Shown one piece after another: positions 9,037-17,824 of a stretch of 64,000 nt of DNA; the stretch's first letter is position 1; every line of letters begins with the position of its first letter. Origin of the DNA: Curtobacterium sp. MCBA15_001. GTDB lineage: Bacteria > Actinomycetota > Actinomycetes > Actinomycetales > Microbacteriaceae. A program made the position numbers and the translations under genes. The stretch is from contig NZ_MJGI01000027.1 in the NCBI RefSeq assembly GCF_001864835.1, positions 1-64,000 of the forward strand. The letters are read 5' to 3'. Under the pieces are notes generated by a model that saw only the letters and a list, made by a program, of their open reading frames with translations, was not told the origin of the DNA and made no database searches.

Positions 9037-9063
9037 GGTCCGTCACCCTGTCGCCGGACGGGC

Positions 9064-9435
9064 TCACTCCGCGATGACGCTGAGGACGTTGCCGGACGGG
9101 TCGGTGAACCAGGCGATGAGCGGTCCGCCCTTGCGGTTCACGCCCTTGTCGTCGGTCATGCCCTCGTAGTGCAGGAACGTCACCCCGCGTGCGGTCAGCG
9201 CGTCCACGGCGACGTCGACGTCGGGCACCGGGAAGTTGAGGACCGTGAACGCGGCGGGTTCGTGCGCCGGGCCCTTCGGGTAGACCAGCACGTGGTGGCC
9301 GCCGCCGAGCTGCAGCCCGAGCATGCCGTGGTCCTCGGTCACCTCGAGCCCCAGCACGTCCGTGTAGAACGCCTTCGCCTCGGCGGTGTCGCGCACCGAG
9401 AACCCGCTGAACGCCTTCGTCGCATCGATGTCCAT
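9064..9435 (-). CDS. VOC family (glyoxalase/dioxygenase-fold) protein
   Basis: A 123-residue protein with the duplicated beta-alpha-beta-beta-beta VOC fold. The N-terminal half has [19 protein letters not shown] and the C-terminal half has [14 protein letters not shown], ending in the usual metal-ligand Glu. Its start codon at 9435 is within one base of an in-frame ATG (9434) of the divergent kinase gene. It could be a resistance or glyoxalase-like enzyme; the substrate is unknown. Confidence 0.85.
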   Translation of the reverse strand: MDIDATKAFSGFSVRDTAEAKAFYTDVLGLEVTEDHGMLGLQLGGGHHVLVYPKGPAHEPAAFTVLNFPVPDVDVAVDALTARGVTFLHYEGMTDDKGVNRKGGPLIAWFTDPSGNVLSVIAE

Positions 9436-9469
9436 GCCCGACAGTGAACTCCTCTGCGAGGATGACCGT

Positions 9470-10108
9470 GTGCGCGCGCAGGGAACCGTCGAGCAGGCCG
9501 TCGGACAGGCGGTCGAGCTGGCGACGACGGGGGAGCGTGTGGTGCTCGGCATCGCGGGCGCGCCCGGCGCGGGCAAGTCGACGCTCGCCCGGCGCATCGT
9601 GGCCGAGGTCGACGCGCGCCTGGGCAGCGGCACGGCCGTGCAGGTGCCCATGGACGGCTTCCACCTGGCGAACAGCGCCCTCGAAGCGCTCGGCCGGCAC
9701 GACCGCAAGGGCGCGGTCGACACCTTCGACGCCGACGGGTACGTGGCCCTGGTCAGGCGACTGGTGGCAGGGACCGAGCCCGTCGTCTGGGCGCCCGACT
9801 TCGACCGGCGCGTCGACGAGCCCGTCGCGGGCAGCATCGCCGTCCCGCGCGCAGCCCGGCTCGTGGTCTCCGAGGGCAACTACCTGCTGGACGAGGACGC
9901 ACCCTGGTCCGCGCTGCCGGAGCTCTTCACCGAGACCTGGTTCTGCGCGGTCGACGAGGGCGTCCGCTTCGACCGCCTGGTCGGGCGCCACATGCGACAC
10001 GGCCGCGACCACGCCGCGGCCCGGAGCTGGGCGGTGGAGGTCGACGGCGTGAACGCCGCACGTGTCGCGCCCACGGTGAGCCGGGCCTCCTGGACGATCA
10101 CGACCTGA
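9470..10108 (+). CDS. Nucleoside/nucleotide kinase family protein (uridine kinase-like P-loop)
   Basis: About 212 residues, with a Walker A motif GAPGAGKST near residue 26 and MDGFHL near 59, as in the uridine kinase/phosphoribulokinase/pantothenate kinase superfamily. It probably phosphorylates a small molecule such as a nucleoside or sugar. I choose GTG at 9470 because a GAGGAT hexamer (9458-9463) lies exactly six bases upstream, matching the local leaderless pattern. An in-frame ATG at 9434 would add 12 residues and overlap the divergent VOC start. Confidence 0.82.
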   Translation: MRAQGTVEQAVGQAVELATTGERVVLGIAGAPGAGKSTLARRIVAEVDARLGSGTAVQVPMDGFHLANSALEALGRHDRKGAVDTFDADGYVALVRRLVAGTEPVVWAPDFDRRVDEPVAGSIAVPRAARLVVSEGNYLLDEDAPWSALPELFTETWFCAVDEGVRFDRLVGRHMRHGRDHAAARSWAVEVDGVNAARVAPTVSRASWTITT

Positions 10109-10130
10109 CCACCTGCGAGAGGAACCCGAC

Positions 10131-10964
10131 ATGACCATCGCCATCACCGGTGCCACCGGCAACATCGGCGGCGCCGTCGCCCGCGCGCTCGCGGCGGACG
10201 GCGTGCCGTTCCGCATGCTCGTCCGCGACCCTGCCCGCGCGCCGGAACTGCCCGGCACCGAGGTGCGGACCGCGTCGTTCTCGGACGGCGAGGCGGCGCG
10301 GTCGGCGCTGGAGGGCGTCGACACGCTGCTCATGGTGTCCGGTGCCGAGGCGCAGGACCGGCTGCAGCAGCACCGCACCTTCGTGGCCGCGGCGGCGACC
10401 GCCGGCGTCCGGCACGTCGTCTACACCTCGTTCGCCGGGGCCGCCGCGGACGCGACCTTCACGCTCGGGCGCGACCACTGGGCGACGGAGACAGCCATCC
10501 GCGAGACGGGCATGGCCCACACCTTCCTGCGCGACTGCTTCTACCTGGACTTCGTCGAGGACCTGGTCGGTGAGGACGGGGTGATCCGCGGACCGGGCGG
10601 CGACGGGGCGATGGCGGCGGTGGCGCGGGCCGACGTGGCGCGGGTCGCGACCGAGGTCCTGCGGCACCCGACCGCGCACCTGGACCGGACGTACGACCTG
10701 ACCGGACCGGTCGCGATCACCCTGGACCAGGCCGCGGCGATCGTGAGCGCCGAGCGGGGCACGACGGTGACGTACCACCGCGAGACCCTCGACGAGGCGT
10801 ACGCGTCGCGCGCGCAGTGGAACCCGGAGCCGTGGCAGGCGGACGCGTGGGTGAGCACCTACACGGCGATCGCCGAGGGGGCGCTGGCGACGGTGTCCGG
10901 GGACGTCGAGCGCGTCACGGGCCGGCAGCCGATGACGCTGCAGGACGTGTTGCGCGCGGGCTGA
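10131..10964 (+). CDS. NmrA-like NAD(P)-binding reductase (quinone oxidoreductase-like)
   Basis: A 277-residue protein with an atypical SDR Rossmann fold: ITGATGNIGG at residue 4, then YTSFAGA near 102. It resembles NmrA/QorB-type NAD(P)H:quinone reductases. The C-terminal domain has EPWQADAWVSTYTAIAEG, usual for this group. It lies 22 bases after the kinase with GAGAGGAAC as ribosome site, so the two may be co-transcribed. It convergently faces an MFS gene across a structured gap. Confidence 0.88.
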   Translation: MTIAITGATGNIGGAVARALAADGVPFRMLVRDPARAPELPGTEVRTASFSDGEAARSALEGVDTLLMVSGAEAQDRLQQHRTFVAAAATAGVRHVVYTSFAGAAADATFTLGRDHWATETAIRETGMAHTFLRDCFYLDFVEDLVGEDGVIRGPGGDGAMAAVARADVARVATEVLRHPTAHLDRTYDLTGPVAITLDQAAAIVSAERGTTVTYHRETLDEAYASRAQWNPEPWQADAWVSTYTAIAEGALATVSGDVERVTGRQPMTLQDVLRAG

Positions 10965-10971
10965 CCCCGCG

Positions 10972-11039
10972 CGTTCCTTCCCATGTCTGTCGCGATGGGA
11001 GGTCGAATCGCGCGTACGGGGTCGGAAGGAACGACCTCC
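10972..11039. other. Pseudoknot-like inverted repeats in convergent gap
   Basis: CGTTCCTTCC (10972-10981) is complementary to GGAAGGAACG (11024-11033), and GGAGGTCG (10998-11005) to CGACCTCC (11032-11039). The pairings cross, so the RNA could form a pseudoknot or two alternative hairpins. It probably works as a terminator for both flanking genes. Confidence 0.4.
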
Positions 11040-11096
11040 GACGCGCGTTTCGGCCCCCTCGCGCCTGACCAGGGGGAGCGGGCTGACCGCAGCGCG

Positions 11097-12338
11097 TCAG
11101 GGCACCCGGCGGGCGGCGATCGTGCCGACGACGCCGAGCACCAGGACCGCCACGAGCACGACGAGCAGCGGTGCCGTCCAGTCGCCGGTCGCCCCGTGCA
11201 GGGCCCCGGCGACGATCGGACCGGCAGCCCCGATGAGGTACCCGCCGCCCTGCACGAACGCGGACATCCGGCGGGCGTCGACGTCGTTCGACACCAGCCG
11301 CACGATGATGATGAAGATCACGGTGATGCCGCCACCCTGCGCCGCGCCGCCCAGGACGGACCACAGCAGCCAGAGCTGGGGCGCGAAGAGCAGCCCGAGC
11401 GGCATCGCCAGCCAGAGCGTGCCGACCAGGGACAGGATCGCGCGGGGACGCCAGCGTGCCGCGAGCACCGGGACGCCGAGCGCGCCGACCACGGCGAGGA
11501 TCTGGAACACCGACGAGCTCGCGCCCGACGACTCCTTCGAGAACCCGATCTCGTCGTGTAGCAGTGTCGGGATCCAGGCGGTCAGCGCGTAGTACGAGAA
11601 CGCCTGGCCGCCGAACGCCAGCGTCAGCCCGAGCGTCACCCAGCGCGTCGGGCGCACCGCGGTGGTCGTGGTCGTGGGGACCCGGATCGCCCCGGTGCCG
11701 AGCACCTGGTCGATCGGACCGGTCTCCGGCAGCGGTTCGGCGGACCGCACGCCGACGGGCCCGAGCCATGCGGCACGAGCGCCCACGGCGAACGTCCACG
11801 CCAGTGCCGCCACGACCGCGAGCAGGCCCCACACCGCGAGCGCGGCCGGCCACCCGAACTGGGCGGCGATCGGTGCCGTGCCGAGCGAGGTCGTCATCGA
11901 CCCGACGTTGAGCGCCGACGTGTAGACGCCGGTCACGATGCCGACGCGCTCGGGCGAGGTGTCCCGGCGGATGACGACGGGGATCACGACGTTGCCGATC
12001 GTGATGCCGATGCCGATCACGGCGGTGCCGATGAGCAGCGCGGCGGCACTCGGGAGCGACCGGACGACGGTGCCGACGAGCACGATCAGCAGCGACAGTG
12101 ACACCGCGCGTTCGGGTGTGGCCTTGGCGATGACCCAGCTGGCCAGGGGAGTGGCGAGCGCGAAGCACAGCACCGGGATCGTCGTCAGCAGGCCGGCGAC
12201 CGTGGTGGTCAGCCCGAGGTCGAGCCGGACGTCGCCGATCACCGGCGCGGGCGCGACGATCGGTCCGCGGAAGTTCAGGGCGACCAGGACGATCGCGACC
12301 GGCAGGACCCAGGCGGCGCGCCGGACGACCGAGCTCAC
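11097..12338 (-). CDS. MFS transporter, CynX/NimT family
   Basis: A 413-residue, 12-segment membrane protein. The N-terminus (ALNFRGPIVAPAPVIGDVR) matches the conserved start of CynX/NimT-type MFS proteins (cyanate or 2-nitroimidazole permease relatives). The GTG start at 12338 overlaps the stop of the upstream HAD gene (GTGA), so I prefer it to starts further upstream in the open frame. It is cotranscribed with the phosphatase. The substrate is not predictable; families of this kind export or import small anions and nitro-compounds. Confidence 0.85.
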   Translation of the reverse strand: MSSVVRRAAWVLPVAIVLVALNFRGPIVAPAPVIGDVRLDLGLTTTVAGLLTTIPVLCFALATPLASWVIAKATPERAVSLSLLIVLVGTVVRSLPSAAALLIGTAVIGIGITIGNVVIPVVIRRDTSPERVGIVTGVYTSALNVGSMTTSLGTAPIAAQFGWPAALAVWGLLAVVAALAWTFAVGARAAWLGPVGVRSAEPLPETGPIDQVLGTGAIRVPTTTTTAVRPTRWVTLGLTLAFGGQAFSYYALTAWIPTLLHDEIGFSKESSGASSSVFQILAVVGALGVPVLAARWRPRAILSLVGTLWLAMPLGLLFAPQLWLLWSVLGGAAQGGGITVIFIIIVRLVSNDVDARRMSAFVQGGGYLIGAAGPIVAGALHGATGDWTAPLLVVLVAVLVLGVVGTIAARRVP

Positions 12339-13021
12339 GACGCCGACGTCGTGGTCGGCGACACCCCGGGCAGCAGGATCGGCAGCAGGTCGAGCGGGGT
12401 GGCCGCGCGGGCGATGGTGCCCTCGGCCTCGGCGGGGGAGCCGTAGCCCCACTCGGCGAACACGGTCGGCACGCCGTGCACCGCTGCGCCCTGGACGTCG
12501 TGCAGCCGGTCCCCGACGAGCACGGGACGCGACACGTCGAAGCCGCGCGCAGCGAGTCGGCGCAGCGCCTCTTCCACGACGTCGGCCTTGCTCGACCGGA
12601 CCTCGTCGTCGCTCGCGCCGGTGATGATGTCGATGTCGCCGGTCAGGCCGTAGTGGTCGAGGATGTACGTCGCCGGGGTCTCGGGCTTGCTCGTCGCGGT
12701 CGAGATCGGGATGCCCGCCTGGTGCAGGGTGCGGAGCACGATGTCGATCCCCGGGAACATCGCGGAGTCGAGTGCGCCGTGCGACAGGTAGTGCTCGCGG
12801 TACACGGAGAGGGTGTGCTCGGCCATCGCCTCGTCCATGCCCATCGCGATGCGGAACGTGTCGAGGATCGGCGGGCCGACGAACGACAGCAGCGTCGCGT
12901 GGTCCGGCACGGGGACGCCGACCTGCTGGAACGTGTACGTCAGGCTGTCGAGGATGCCCGGCGCCGAGTCGCTGATGGTGCCGTCGAGGTCGAAGAGGAT
13001 GGCGCTGAACGGGCTTGTCAT
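12335..13021 (-). CDS. HAD-superfamily phosphatase, phosphoglycolate phosphatase-like
   Basis: A 228-residue protein with HAD motif I FDLDGTISDS (residues 10-19), motif II STATSKPE near 110 and motif III/IV LVGDRLHDVQGA near 167. The four-helix cap insert after motif I is like that of Gph-type phosphoglycolate phosphatases. It hydrolyses a small phosphate ester using Mg. It precedes and overlaps the CynX-type transporter gene by 4 bases. Confidence 0.88.
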   Translation of the reverse strand: MTSPFSAILFDLDGTISDSAPGILDSLTYTFQQVGVPVPDHATLLSFVGPPILDTFRIAMGMDEAMAEHTLSVYREHYLSHGALDSAMFPGIDIVLRTLHQAGIPISTATSKPETPATYILDHYGLTGDIDIITGASDDEVRSSKADVVEEALRRLAARGFDVSRPVLVGDRLHDVQGAAVHGVPTVFAEWGYGSPAEAEGTIARAATPLDLLPILLPGVSPTTTSAS

Positions 13022-13084
13022 GTCCTGTCCACCCTATCCGGGCCGTGGCGGTGACCATCCGCGCGACGTGACTGGCTACGCGGG

Positions 13085-13114
13085 GGCGCGCCGGGCCTCC
13101 CGGCTGGGTGCGCC
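13085..13114. repeat. GGAGGCCCGG-family repeat forming a hairpin
   Basis: GGGCCTCCCGG flanked by GGCGCG and GTGCGCC arms forms an imperfect hairpin just after the nucS stop on the minus strand. It belongs to the dispersed repeat family seen at 6911, 8527, 13876, 22878 and 54866, and may double as a terminator. Confidence 0.55.
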
Positions 13115-13116
13115 GC

Positions 13117-13812
13117 TCAGAACAGGCGGGTGTGCCCGCCCTCGATGCCGCGCATCGCGTCGTAGTCGAGCACCAGGACGCGGATGCCGCGGTCCTCGGC
13201 CAGGGTGCGGGCCTGCGGCGCGACGGTCTGCGCGGCGAGCACGCCCTGCACCGGACGGAGCATCGGGTCGCGGTTCATCAGCTCGAGGTAGCGCGTGAGC
13301 TGCTCGACCGCGTCGATGTTGGCGTTGCGCTTCATCTCGACCGCAACGCTTGCGCCGGCGTCGTCGCGCGCCAGGATGTCGACCGGGCCGATGGCCGTCA
13401 TGTACTCGCGGCGGACGAGCGTGTGCCCGTCGCCGAGCAGCTCGATCTGCTCGGAGAGCAGTTGCTGCAGGTGCGCCTCTACCCCGTCCTTGACCAGGCC
13501 CGGGTCGACGCCGAGGTCGTGGGACTCGTCGGCGATCACCTCGTACAGGCTGACGACGAGCTTGTCCTGCGTCTTCTTCTGCGTGACCGTCCAGACCTGC
13601 TGGATGCCGGCCTCGGTCTGCTCGTCGGTCGGCTCGCCGATCTCGATCGAGCACGGCGGGCTCATCCAGTTGAGTGGCTTGTAGCTGCCGCCGTCCGAGT
13701 GGACGAGCAGCGAGCCGTCGGCCTTCAGCATGAGCAGCCGGGTGGCGAGGGGCAGGTGGGCCGACAGGCGACCGGCGTAGTCGACGGAGCAGCGGGCGAT
13801 GACGAGACGCAC
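13117..13812 (-). CDS. nucS: Mismatch-specific endonuclease NucS (EndoMS)
   Basis: A 231-residue protein matching actinobacterial NucS along its length: [20 protein letters not shown] at the N-terminus, [12 protein letters not shown] near 62, and the RecB-like nuclease residues in [10 protein letters not shown] and VAVEMKRNA (about 145-165). Known members cut both strands at G-T, G-G and T-T mismatches and replace MutS/MutL repair in many Actinobacteria. TAGGCT at 13824-13819 lies exactly six bases upstream of GTG, indicating a leaderless transcript. Confidence 0.95.
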   Translation of the reverse strand: MRLVIARCSVDYAGRLSAHLPLATRLLMLKADGSLLVHSDGGSYKPLNWMSPPCSIEIGEPTDEQTEAGIQQVWTVTQKKTQDKLVVSLYEVIADESHDLGVDPGLVKDGVEAHLQQLLSEQIELLGDGHTLVRREYMTAIGPVDILARDDAGASVAVEMKRNANIDAVEQLTRYLELMNRDPMLRPVQGVLAAQTVAPQARTLAEDRGIRVLVLDYDAMRGIEGGHTRLF

Positions 13813-13821
13813 CCCGGAAGC

Positions 13822-15129
13822 CTAACGGGCGTCGGTCGCGTCGCTCGCGCTCGTCGGGTCCGTCGCGTCGCGTTCGGTCTGGAGGCCCGGCTCGGCTCCG
13901 CCGGGTCGGGTCGCCTCCGGTGTCCGCTCGCGGGCGGCCCCCGATGCCAGACCGGCCGCGATGATGAACACGAACACGATGAGCAGGCCGTGGAGCAGCC
14001 CGAAGTGCTCACCCGCGAAGCCGATGATCGGCGGGCCGGCGAGGAATGCCACGTAGCCGATCGTGGCCACGGCGCTCACCTTGGCGGCTGCGGTGCGAGG
14101 GTCGTCGGCCGCAGCGGACATGCCCATCGGGAACCCGAGGCTGGCACCGAGCCCCCACAGGACCACGCCGACGATCGCCAGTGGCACGTCCGGCACGAAG
14201 ATGAGCATGCCGAGGCCGACGACAGCGACGGCGGCGCTCGCGCGGAGGACCGGCACCCGGCCGAAGCGGTCGATCAGTGGACTGCCGGCCACCCGCCCGA
14301 CGGTCATCGCGGCGAGGAACACGGTCAGCACGGCCGAACCGCCGGCGTTGTCGAGCCCGTGGCCGTCGATCATGGCCAGCGGGAGCCAGTCGTTCGCGGA
14401 CCCCTCGGCCAGGGCCATGCCGAGCACGATCACGCCGATGAGCAGGGTGGACGGCGACTTCCAGACGGCCCAGCGCGAGACGGGGAGCTGCACGGGGCTG
14501 GTGTCCGTCGGCTCCGGGTCGGTGAAGCGCTCGTCGCCGAACCAGCGCACGGCGGTGCCCATCGAGACGCAGGTCAGCACGCCGATGACGATGAAGTGCA
14601 GCGCGACCGGGACCGCGAGCCGTTCGGCGAGGGCTCCGGGGCCGGCGCCGGCGAGGGTGCCGAGGCTGAAGGTGGCGTGGAACAGCGGCATGATCGTGCG
14701 GCCGCCCAGCCGTTCGGCGGTGGCACCGGTGACGTTCATCGAGACGTCGCACAGGCCGTTGCCGAACCCGAAGGCGATCAGGCAGACCCAGATCGCGGCG
14801 AAGCCCCACCCCGCGGTCACGGCGACGCCGGCCATGACCAGCCCGAGCGCCAGGCAGACGGCCGCGATCTGCACGCCCCGCTTCGCGCCGAGGCGCCCGA
14901 CGATGTGGCCGGCGAAGGTCAGACCCGCGATGGACCCGACGCTCATCCCGACGACGAGCAGACCCATCTCGAACGTGCTCGCGTCGAGCTCGTCCCGCAC
15001 GCTGGGGATCCGGCCGAGCCACGTGGCGATGGCCAGTCCGGACAGGGTGAACACGACGAACACCGCGTTGCGCCAGGCCGTGGTGCTCGGGGCGGACCGG
15101 GTGGTCCGGGTGGCGGACGCCGTCGTCAT
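13822..15129 (-). CDS. MFS transporter (YbjJ-like)
   Basis: A 435-residue, 12-segment transporter. SGLAIATWLGRIPSVRDEL near residue 32 matches the conserved first helix and loop of the YbjJ-type MFS group, whose substrates are largely unknown. The C-terminal tail (about 30 residues, Asp/Thr-rich) is encoded partly by a copy of the GGAGGCCCGG repeat (13876-13900), giving GGAEPGLQ. It is divergent from a LacI regulator with a perfect palindrome between them, so sugar-responsive control is likely. Confidence 0.85.
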   Translation of the reverse strand: MTTASATRTTRSAPSTTAWRNAVFVVFTLSGLAIATWLGRIPSVRDELDASTFEMGLLVVGMSVGSIAGLTFAGHIVGRLGAKRGVQIAAVCLALGLVMAGVAVTAGWGFAAIWVCLIAFGFGNGLCDVSMNVTGATAERLGGRTIMPLFHATFSLGTLAGAGPGALAERLAVPVALHFIVIGVLTCVSMGTAVRWFGDERFTDPEPTDTSPVQLPVSRWAVWKSPSTLLIGVIVLGMALAEGSANDWLPLAMIDGHGLDNAGGSAVLTVFLAAMTVGRVAGSPLIDRFGRVPVLRASAAVAVVGLGMLIFVPDVPLAIVGVVLWGLGASLGFPMGMSAAADDPRTAAAKVSAVATIGYVAFLAGPPIIGFAGEHFGLLHGLLIVFVFIIAAGLASGAARERTPEATRPGGAEPGLQTERDATDPTSASDATDAR

Positions 15130-15142
15130 GCTGTGTTCCCTG

Positions 15143-15156
15143 TCGAATCGATTCGA
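15143..15156. promoter_or_regulatory. Palindromic operator TCGAATCGATTCGA
   Basis: A perfect 14-base palindrome sits between the MFS start (15129) and the lacI-type start (15185). This is where a LacI-family repressor would autoregulate and control the transporter. GGATA-CGC-TATCC (15168-15180) is a second inverted repeat that overlaps the probable -10 (TACGCT) of the regulator gene. Confidence 0.65.
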
Positions 15157-15184
15157 GTGCTGGTGTCGGATACGCTATCCGGCG

Positions 15185-16300
15185 ATGGACGACACGGCAA
15201 CACCCCCCGGCGCGTCCGACACGCATGCTTCGCGGCGCCCGCGCCCCACGCTCGTCGCCGTCGCGCGGGCGGCCGGGGTCGCCCCCTCGACGGCCTCGCT
15301 GGCGTTCAGCGGGACCGGCCCGGTGTCCGAGGACACGCGAGCGAAGGTCCTGGCAGCGGCGGCCGCCCTCGGCTACGACGGACCCGACCCGCGCGCCCGG
15401 TCGCTCCGACGCGGTCGCTCCGGAGTGATCGGCGTCGTGATGGACGACCGCCTGAGCGACGCCTTCCGCGACCCGGTCAACGTCCTGACGCTCGACGGCA
15501 TCGCCGAGGTCGCCGGCGAGGCCGGACTCTCCCTCCTGCTGGTCCGCAGTCCTCTCGACGACGAACGCGGGGCCGGTCCGCTCGTCGACGCCCCGATGGA
15601 CGCCGTGGTGCTCGTCGGCTGCAACGTGCGGGTCGACCCCGCGGTCGCCGTGCTCCGACGTCGGGGCATCCCCGTCGTCGCGATCGAGGCGGACGACATC
15701 GAGGGAGCGGTGCCGATCCAGCTCGACAACCGCGAGGCCTCGCGGCGTGCGGCGGCGTTCCTGCGTGACCTCGGGCACAGCGCGGTCACGGTCGTCACGC
15801 TGCCGATCGACGCGGCGCGGCAGCGTGGACCGATCACCGACGCCCGGATCGACGCGGGGACGGCGCACACGACCCGGGAGCGCCTGCGTGGTGTGCGCGG
15901 GGTGTTCCCGGACGCCGCCGCGTTCGAGGCCGGCGGCAGCTCGGTGGAAGAGGGGCGCGCAGCCGGGGCAGCGCTGTTCGGCCCGGGCGGCACTCGTCCG
16001 ACCGCGGTCGTCGCGCAGAGCGACCTGCTCGCGGTGGGGGTGGTGTCGGCAGCGCTCGAGGCCGGGCTCCGCGTGCCCGAGGACGTCAGCGTCGTGGGCT
16101 TCGACGGCATCACGGTGGACGACAGCCTGTTCCACAGCTCGCCGATCCGGCACCTGACCACGCTCGTGCAGCCCTTCGTGCAGAAGGGGCAGGCAGCGGC
16201 CCGTGCGGCGATCGCGATGCTCGAGGGCGCCGAGCCGAGTCCGGCGTCCTTCCGCTCGGAGCTGCGCCTGGGCGACACGACGGGGCCGCCCCGCGCGTAG
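15185..16300 (+). CDS. LacI-family transcriptional regulator
   Basis: A 371-residue repressor. The N-terminal HTH reads LVAVARAAGVAPSTASLAFS (residues 24-43), followed by the hinge helix and a periplasmic-binding-type sugar domain ending in VVGFDGITVDDSLF. ATG at 15185 is chosen because it follows the promoter-like TACGCT by 8 bases; upstream residues in frame would run into the divergent gene. It likely binds the TCGAATCGATTCGA palindrome and controls the divergent MFS transporter. Confidence 0.9.
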   Translation: MDDTATPPGASDTHASRRPRPTLVAVARAAGVAPSTASLAFSGTGPVSEDTRAKVLAAAAALGYDGPDPRARSLRRGRSGVIGVVMDDRLSDAFRDPVNVLTLDGIAEVAGEAGLSLLLVRSPLDDERGAGPLVDAPMDAVVLVGCNVRVDPAVAVLRRRGIPVVAIEADDIEGAVPIQLDNREASRRAAAFLRDLGHSAVTVVTLPIDAARQRGPITDARIDAGTAHTTRERLRGVRGVFPDAAAFEAGGSSVEEGRAAGAALFGPGGTRPTAVVAQSDLLAVGVVSAALEAGLRVPEDVSVVGFDGITVDDSLFHSSPIRHLTTLVQPFVQKGQAAARAAIAMLEGAEPSPASFRSELRLGDTTGPPRA

Positions 16301-16322
16301 GGCGCTGCGCGCCGCGGCGGCG

Positions 16323-16451
16323 GCACGGTGCGAGGCCGCGCACGGTGCGGGGTTGCGCGCGCTGTGCGGCGTTGGACCCCCGCACCACCCGACGAACCTC
16401 GCACCGGCGGCAGACCTCGCACCGTGCGCGGGTACGGAACTCGCACCGTGC
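16323..16451. repeat. Cluster of GCACGGTGCGAG inverted repeats in convergent gap
   Basis: GCACGGTGCGAGG (16323-16335) is perfectly complementary to CCTCGCACCGTGC (16415-16427). A second forward copy (GCGCACGGTGCG, 16338-16349) and two further inverse copies (CCTCGCACC at 16397, CTCGCACCGTGC at 16440-16451) lie in the same gap. It probably terminates both the lacI-type gene and the MATE gene. The same CGGTGCGAG arm recurs in the terminator at 4131. Confidence 0.6.
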
Positions 16452-16481
16452 CAGGTCGCGCAGGATGCTCCACAGCGTCCG

Positions 16482-17792
16482 TCAGCGCGCCATGGCGACC
16501 GCGATCCACCCCGGTCGGTGCGCACGGAGCCCGAGCGTCACCGCGCGGATGCCGATGTACCCGAACGAGAACACCGCCCACAGGCTCGCCAGGCCGTCGC
16601 CGACCAGCCAGAGCAGGGGCAGGTACACGACGAGGTTCACGCCGCCCGCGATCGCCAGGTACCGTGCGTCCCCAGCGCCGATGAGCACCCCGTCGAGCAC
16701 GAACACGTACCCGGCGACCGGCATCCCCGCGGCGACGAGCACCAGCACGAGCGGCAGCGCCGACCGGACCGCCGCCGAGTCGGAGAAGACCGGACCGAGC
16801 ACCCCGCTGACGGCGAGGGTGAGCGCCCCGAGCAGCACGCCGCCCGCGATCCCGAGCACCACGAGCCGCGACGTCACCAGGCGGACCCGCTCCGCGTCCC
16901 GTGCACCGAGCGCGTGGCCGACGAGCGCCTGTCCCGCGATGGCCAGCGCGTCGAGGGCGAAGGCGAGCGTGCCGAACACCGTCAGCCCGACCTGGGTGGT
17001 CGCCAGTCCGGCCGTCCCGAGGCTCGCGGCGACCCCGACGGTCGCGAGCATCGCGACGCGGAGGGATGCCGTGCGCAGGAACAGCCACGCACCCGACCGC
17101 AGCGCGCCGGTCACCCCGGACGCACCCGGACGCAGCGGTGCTCCGACGCGTCGTGCGGCACGGACGGCGATCACGACGTACACGGCTGCCATCGCCCACT
17201 GCACGATGACGGTGCCGGCCGCCGATCCCTCGACGCCCCAGTCGAGCCCGTAGATCAGCAGGGCGTTCAGCAGCCCGTTCGCCACGAACCCGACCGTCGC
17301 GACGACGAGGGGCGTCCGGGTGTCCTGCAGCCCGCGCAGCAGTCCGGTCGAGGCCGTCACCACCAGGATGCCGGGCAGTCCCACGAGCGACACCGTCAGG
17401 TAGGCCGTGGCCGCGTCCGCCACCCCGGCATCGGCATCGAACAGGTCGACCAACGGCCCCGCGAGCGGCCACCCGACCAGGGCCAGGACGACGCCCAGCC
17501 CGAGGGCCAGCCACATGCCGTCGACCCCGGCGTGGACCGCTGCGCGTCGGTCACCGCCACCGAGGGCACGGGCGACCGCGGGCGTCGTCGAGTACGCGAG
17601 GAACACGAGCAGCCCGGTCGCGGTCTGCAGCACGGCACTCGCCAGGCCGACCGCTGCCAGGGACGTCGCGCCGAGGTGCCCCACCAGTGCGGTGTCCGTC
17701 ATGAGGAACAGGGGTTCGACCACCAACGCACCGAGCGCGGGCAGCGCCAGGCGCACGATGTCGCGGTCGACGGCGCGGCGGGTCGAGGGCAT
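16482..17792 (-). CDS. MATE family efflux transporter (DinF-like)
   Basis: A 436-residue, 12-segment protein. VDRDIVRLALPALGALVVEPLFLMTD at the N-terminus, VGHLGATSLAAVGLASAV, and the second-half GLLRGLQDTRTPL motif are typical of the DinF branch of MATE exporters, which use H+ or Na+ gradients to extrude organic cations or drugs. Start codons with the divergent GAP-family gene are 32 bases apart. A CATGAT hexamer lies six bases upstream of ATG, a weak match to the local leaderless pattern. Confidence 0.9.
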   Translation of the reverse strand: MPSTRRAVDRDIVRLALPALGALVVEPLFLMTDTALVGHLGATSLAAVGLASAVLQTATGLLVFLAYSTTPAVARALGGGDRRAAVHAGVDGMWLALGLGVVLALVGWPLAGPLVDLFDADAGVADAATAYLTVSLVGLPGILVVTASTGLLRGLQDTRTPLVVATVGFVANGLLNALLIYGLDWGVEGSAAGTVIVQWAMAAVYVVIAVRAARRVGAPLRPGASGVTGALRSGAWLFLRTASLRVAMLATVGVAASLGTAGLATTQVGLTVFGTLAFALDALAIAGQALVGHALGARDAERVRLVTSRLVVLGIAGGVLLGALTLAVSGVLGPVFSDSAAVRSALPLVLVLVAAGMPVAGYVFVLDGVLIGAGDARYLAIAGGVNLVVYLPLLWLVGDGLASLWAVFSFGYIGIRAVTLGLRAHRPGWIAVAMAR

Positions 17793-17824
17793 CAGGACAT
17801 CATGCCGCGGGCTAGCGTCGGCGC

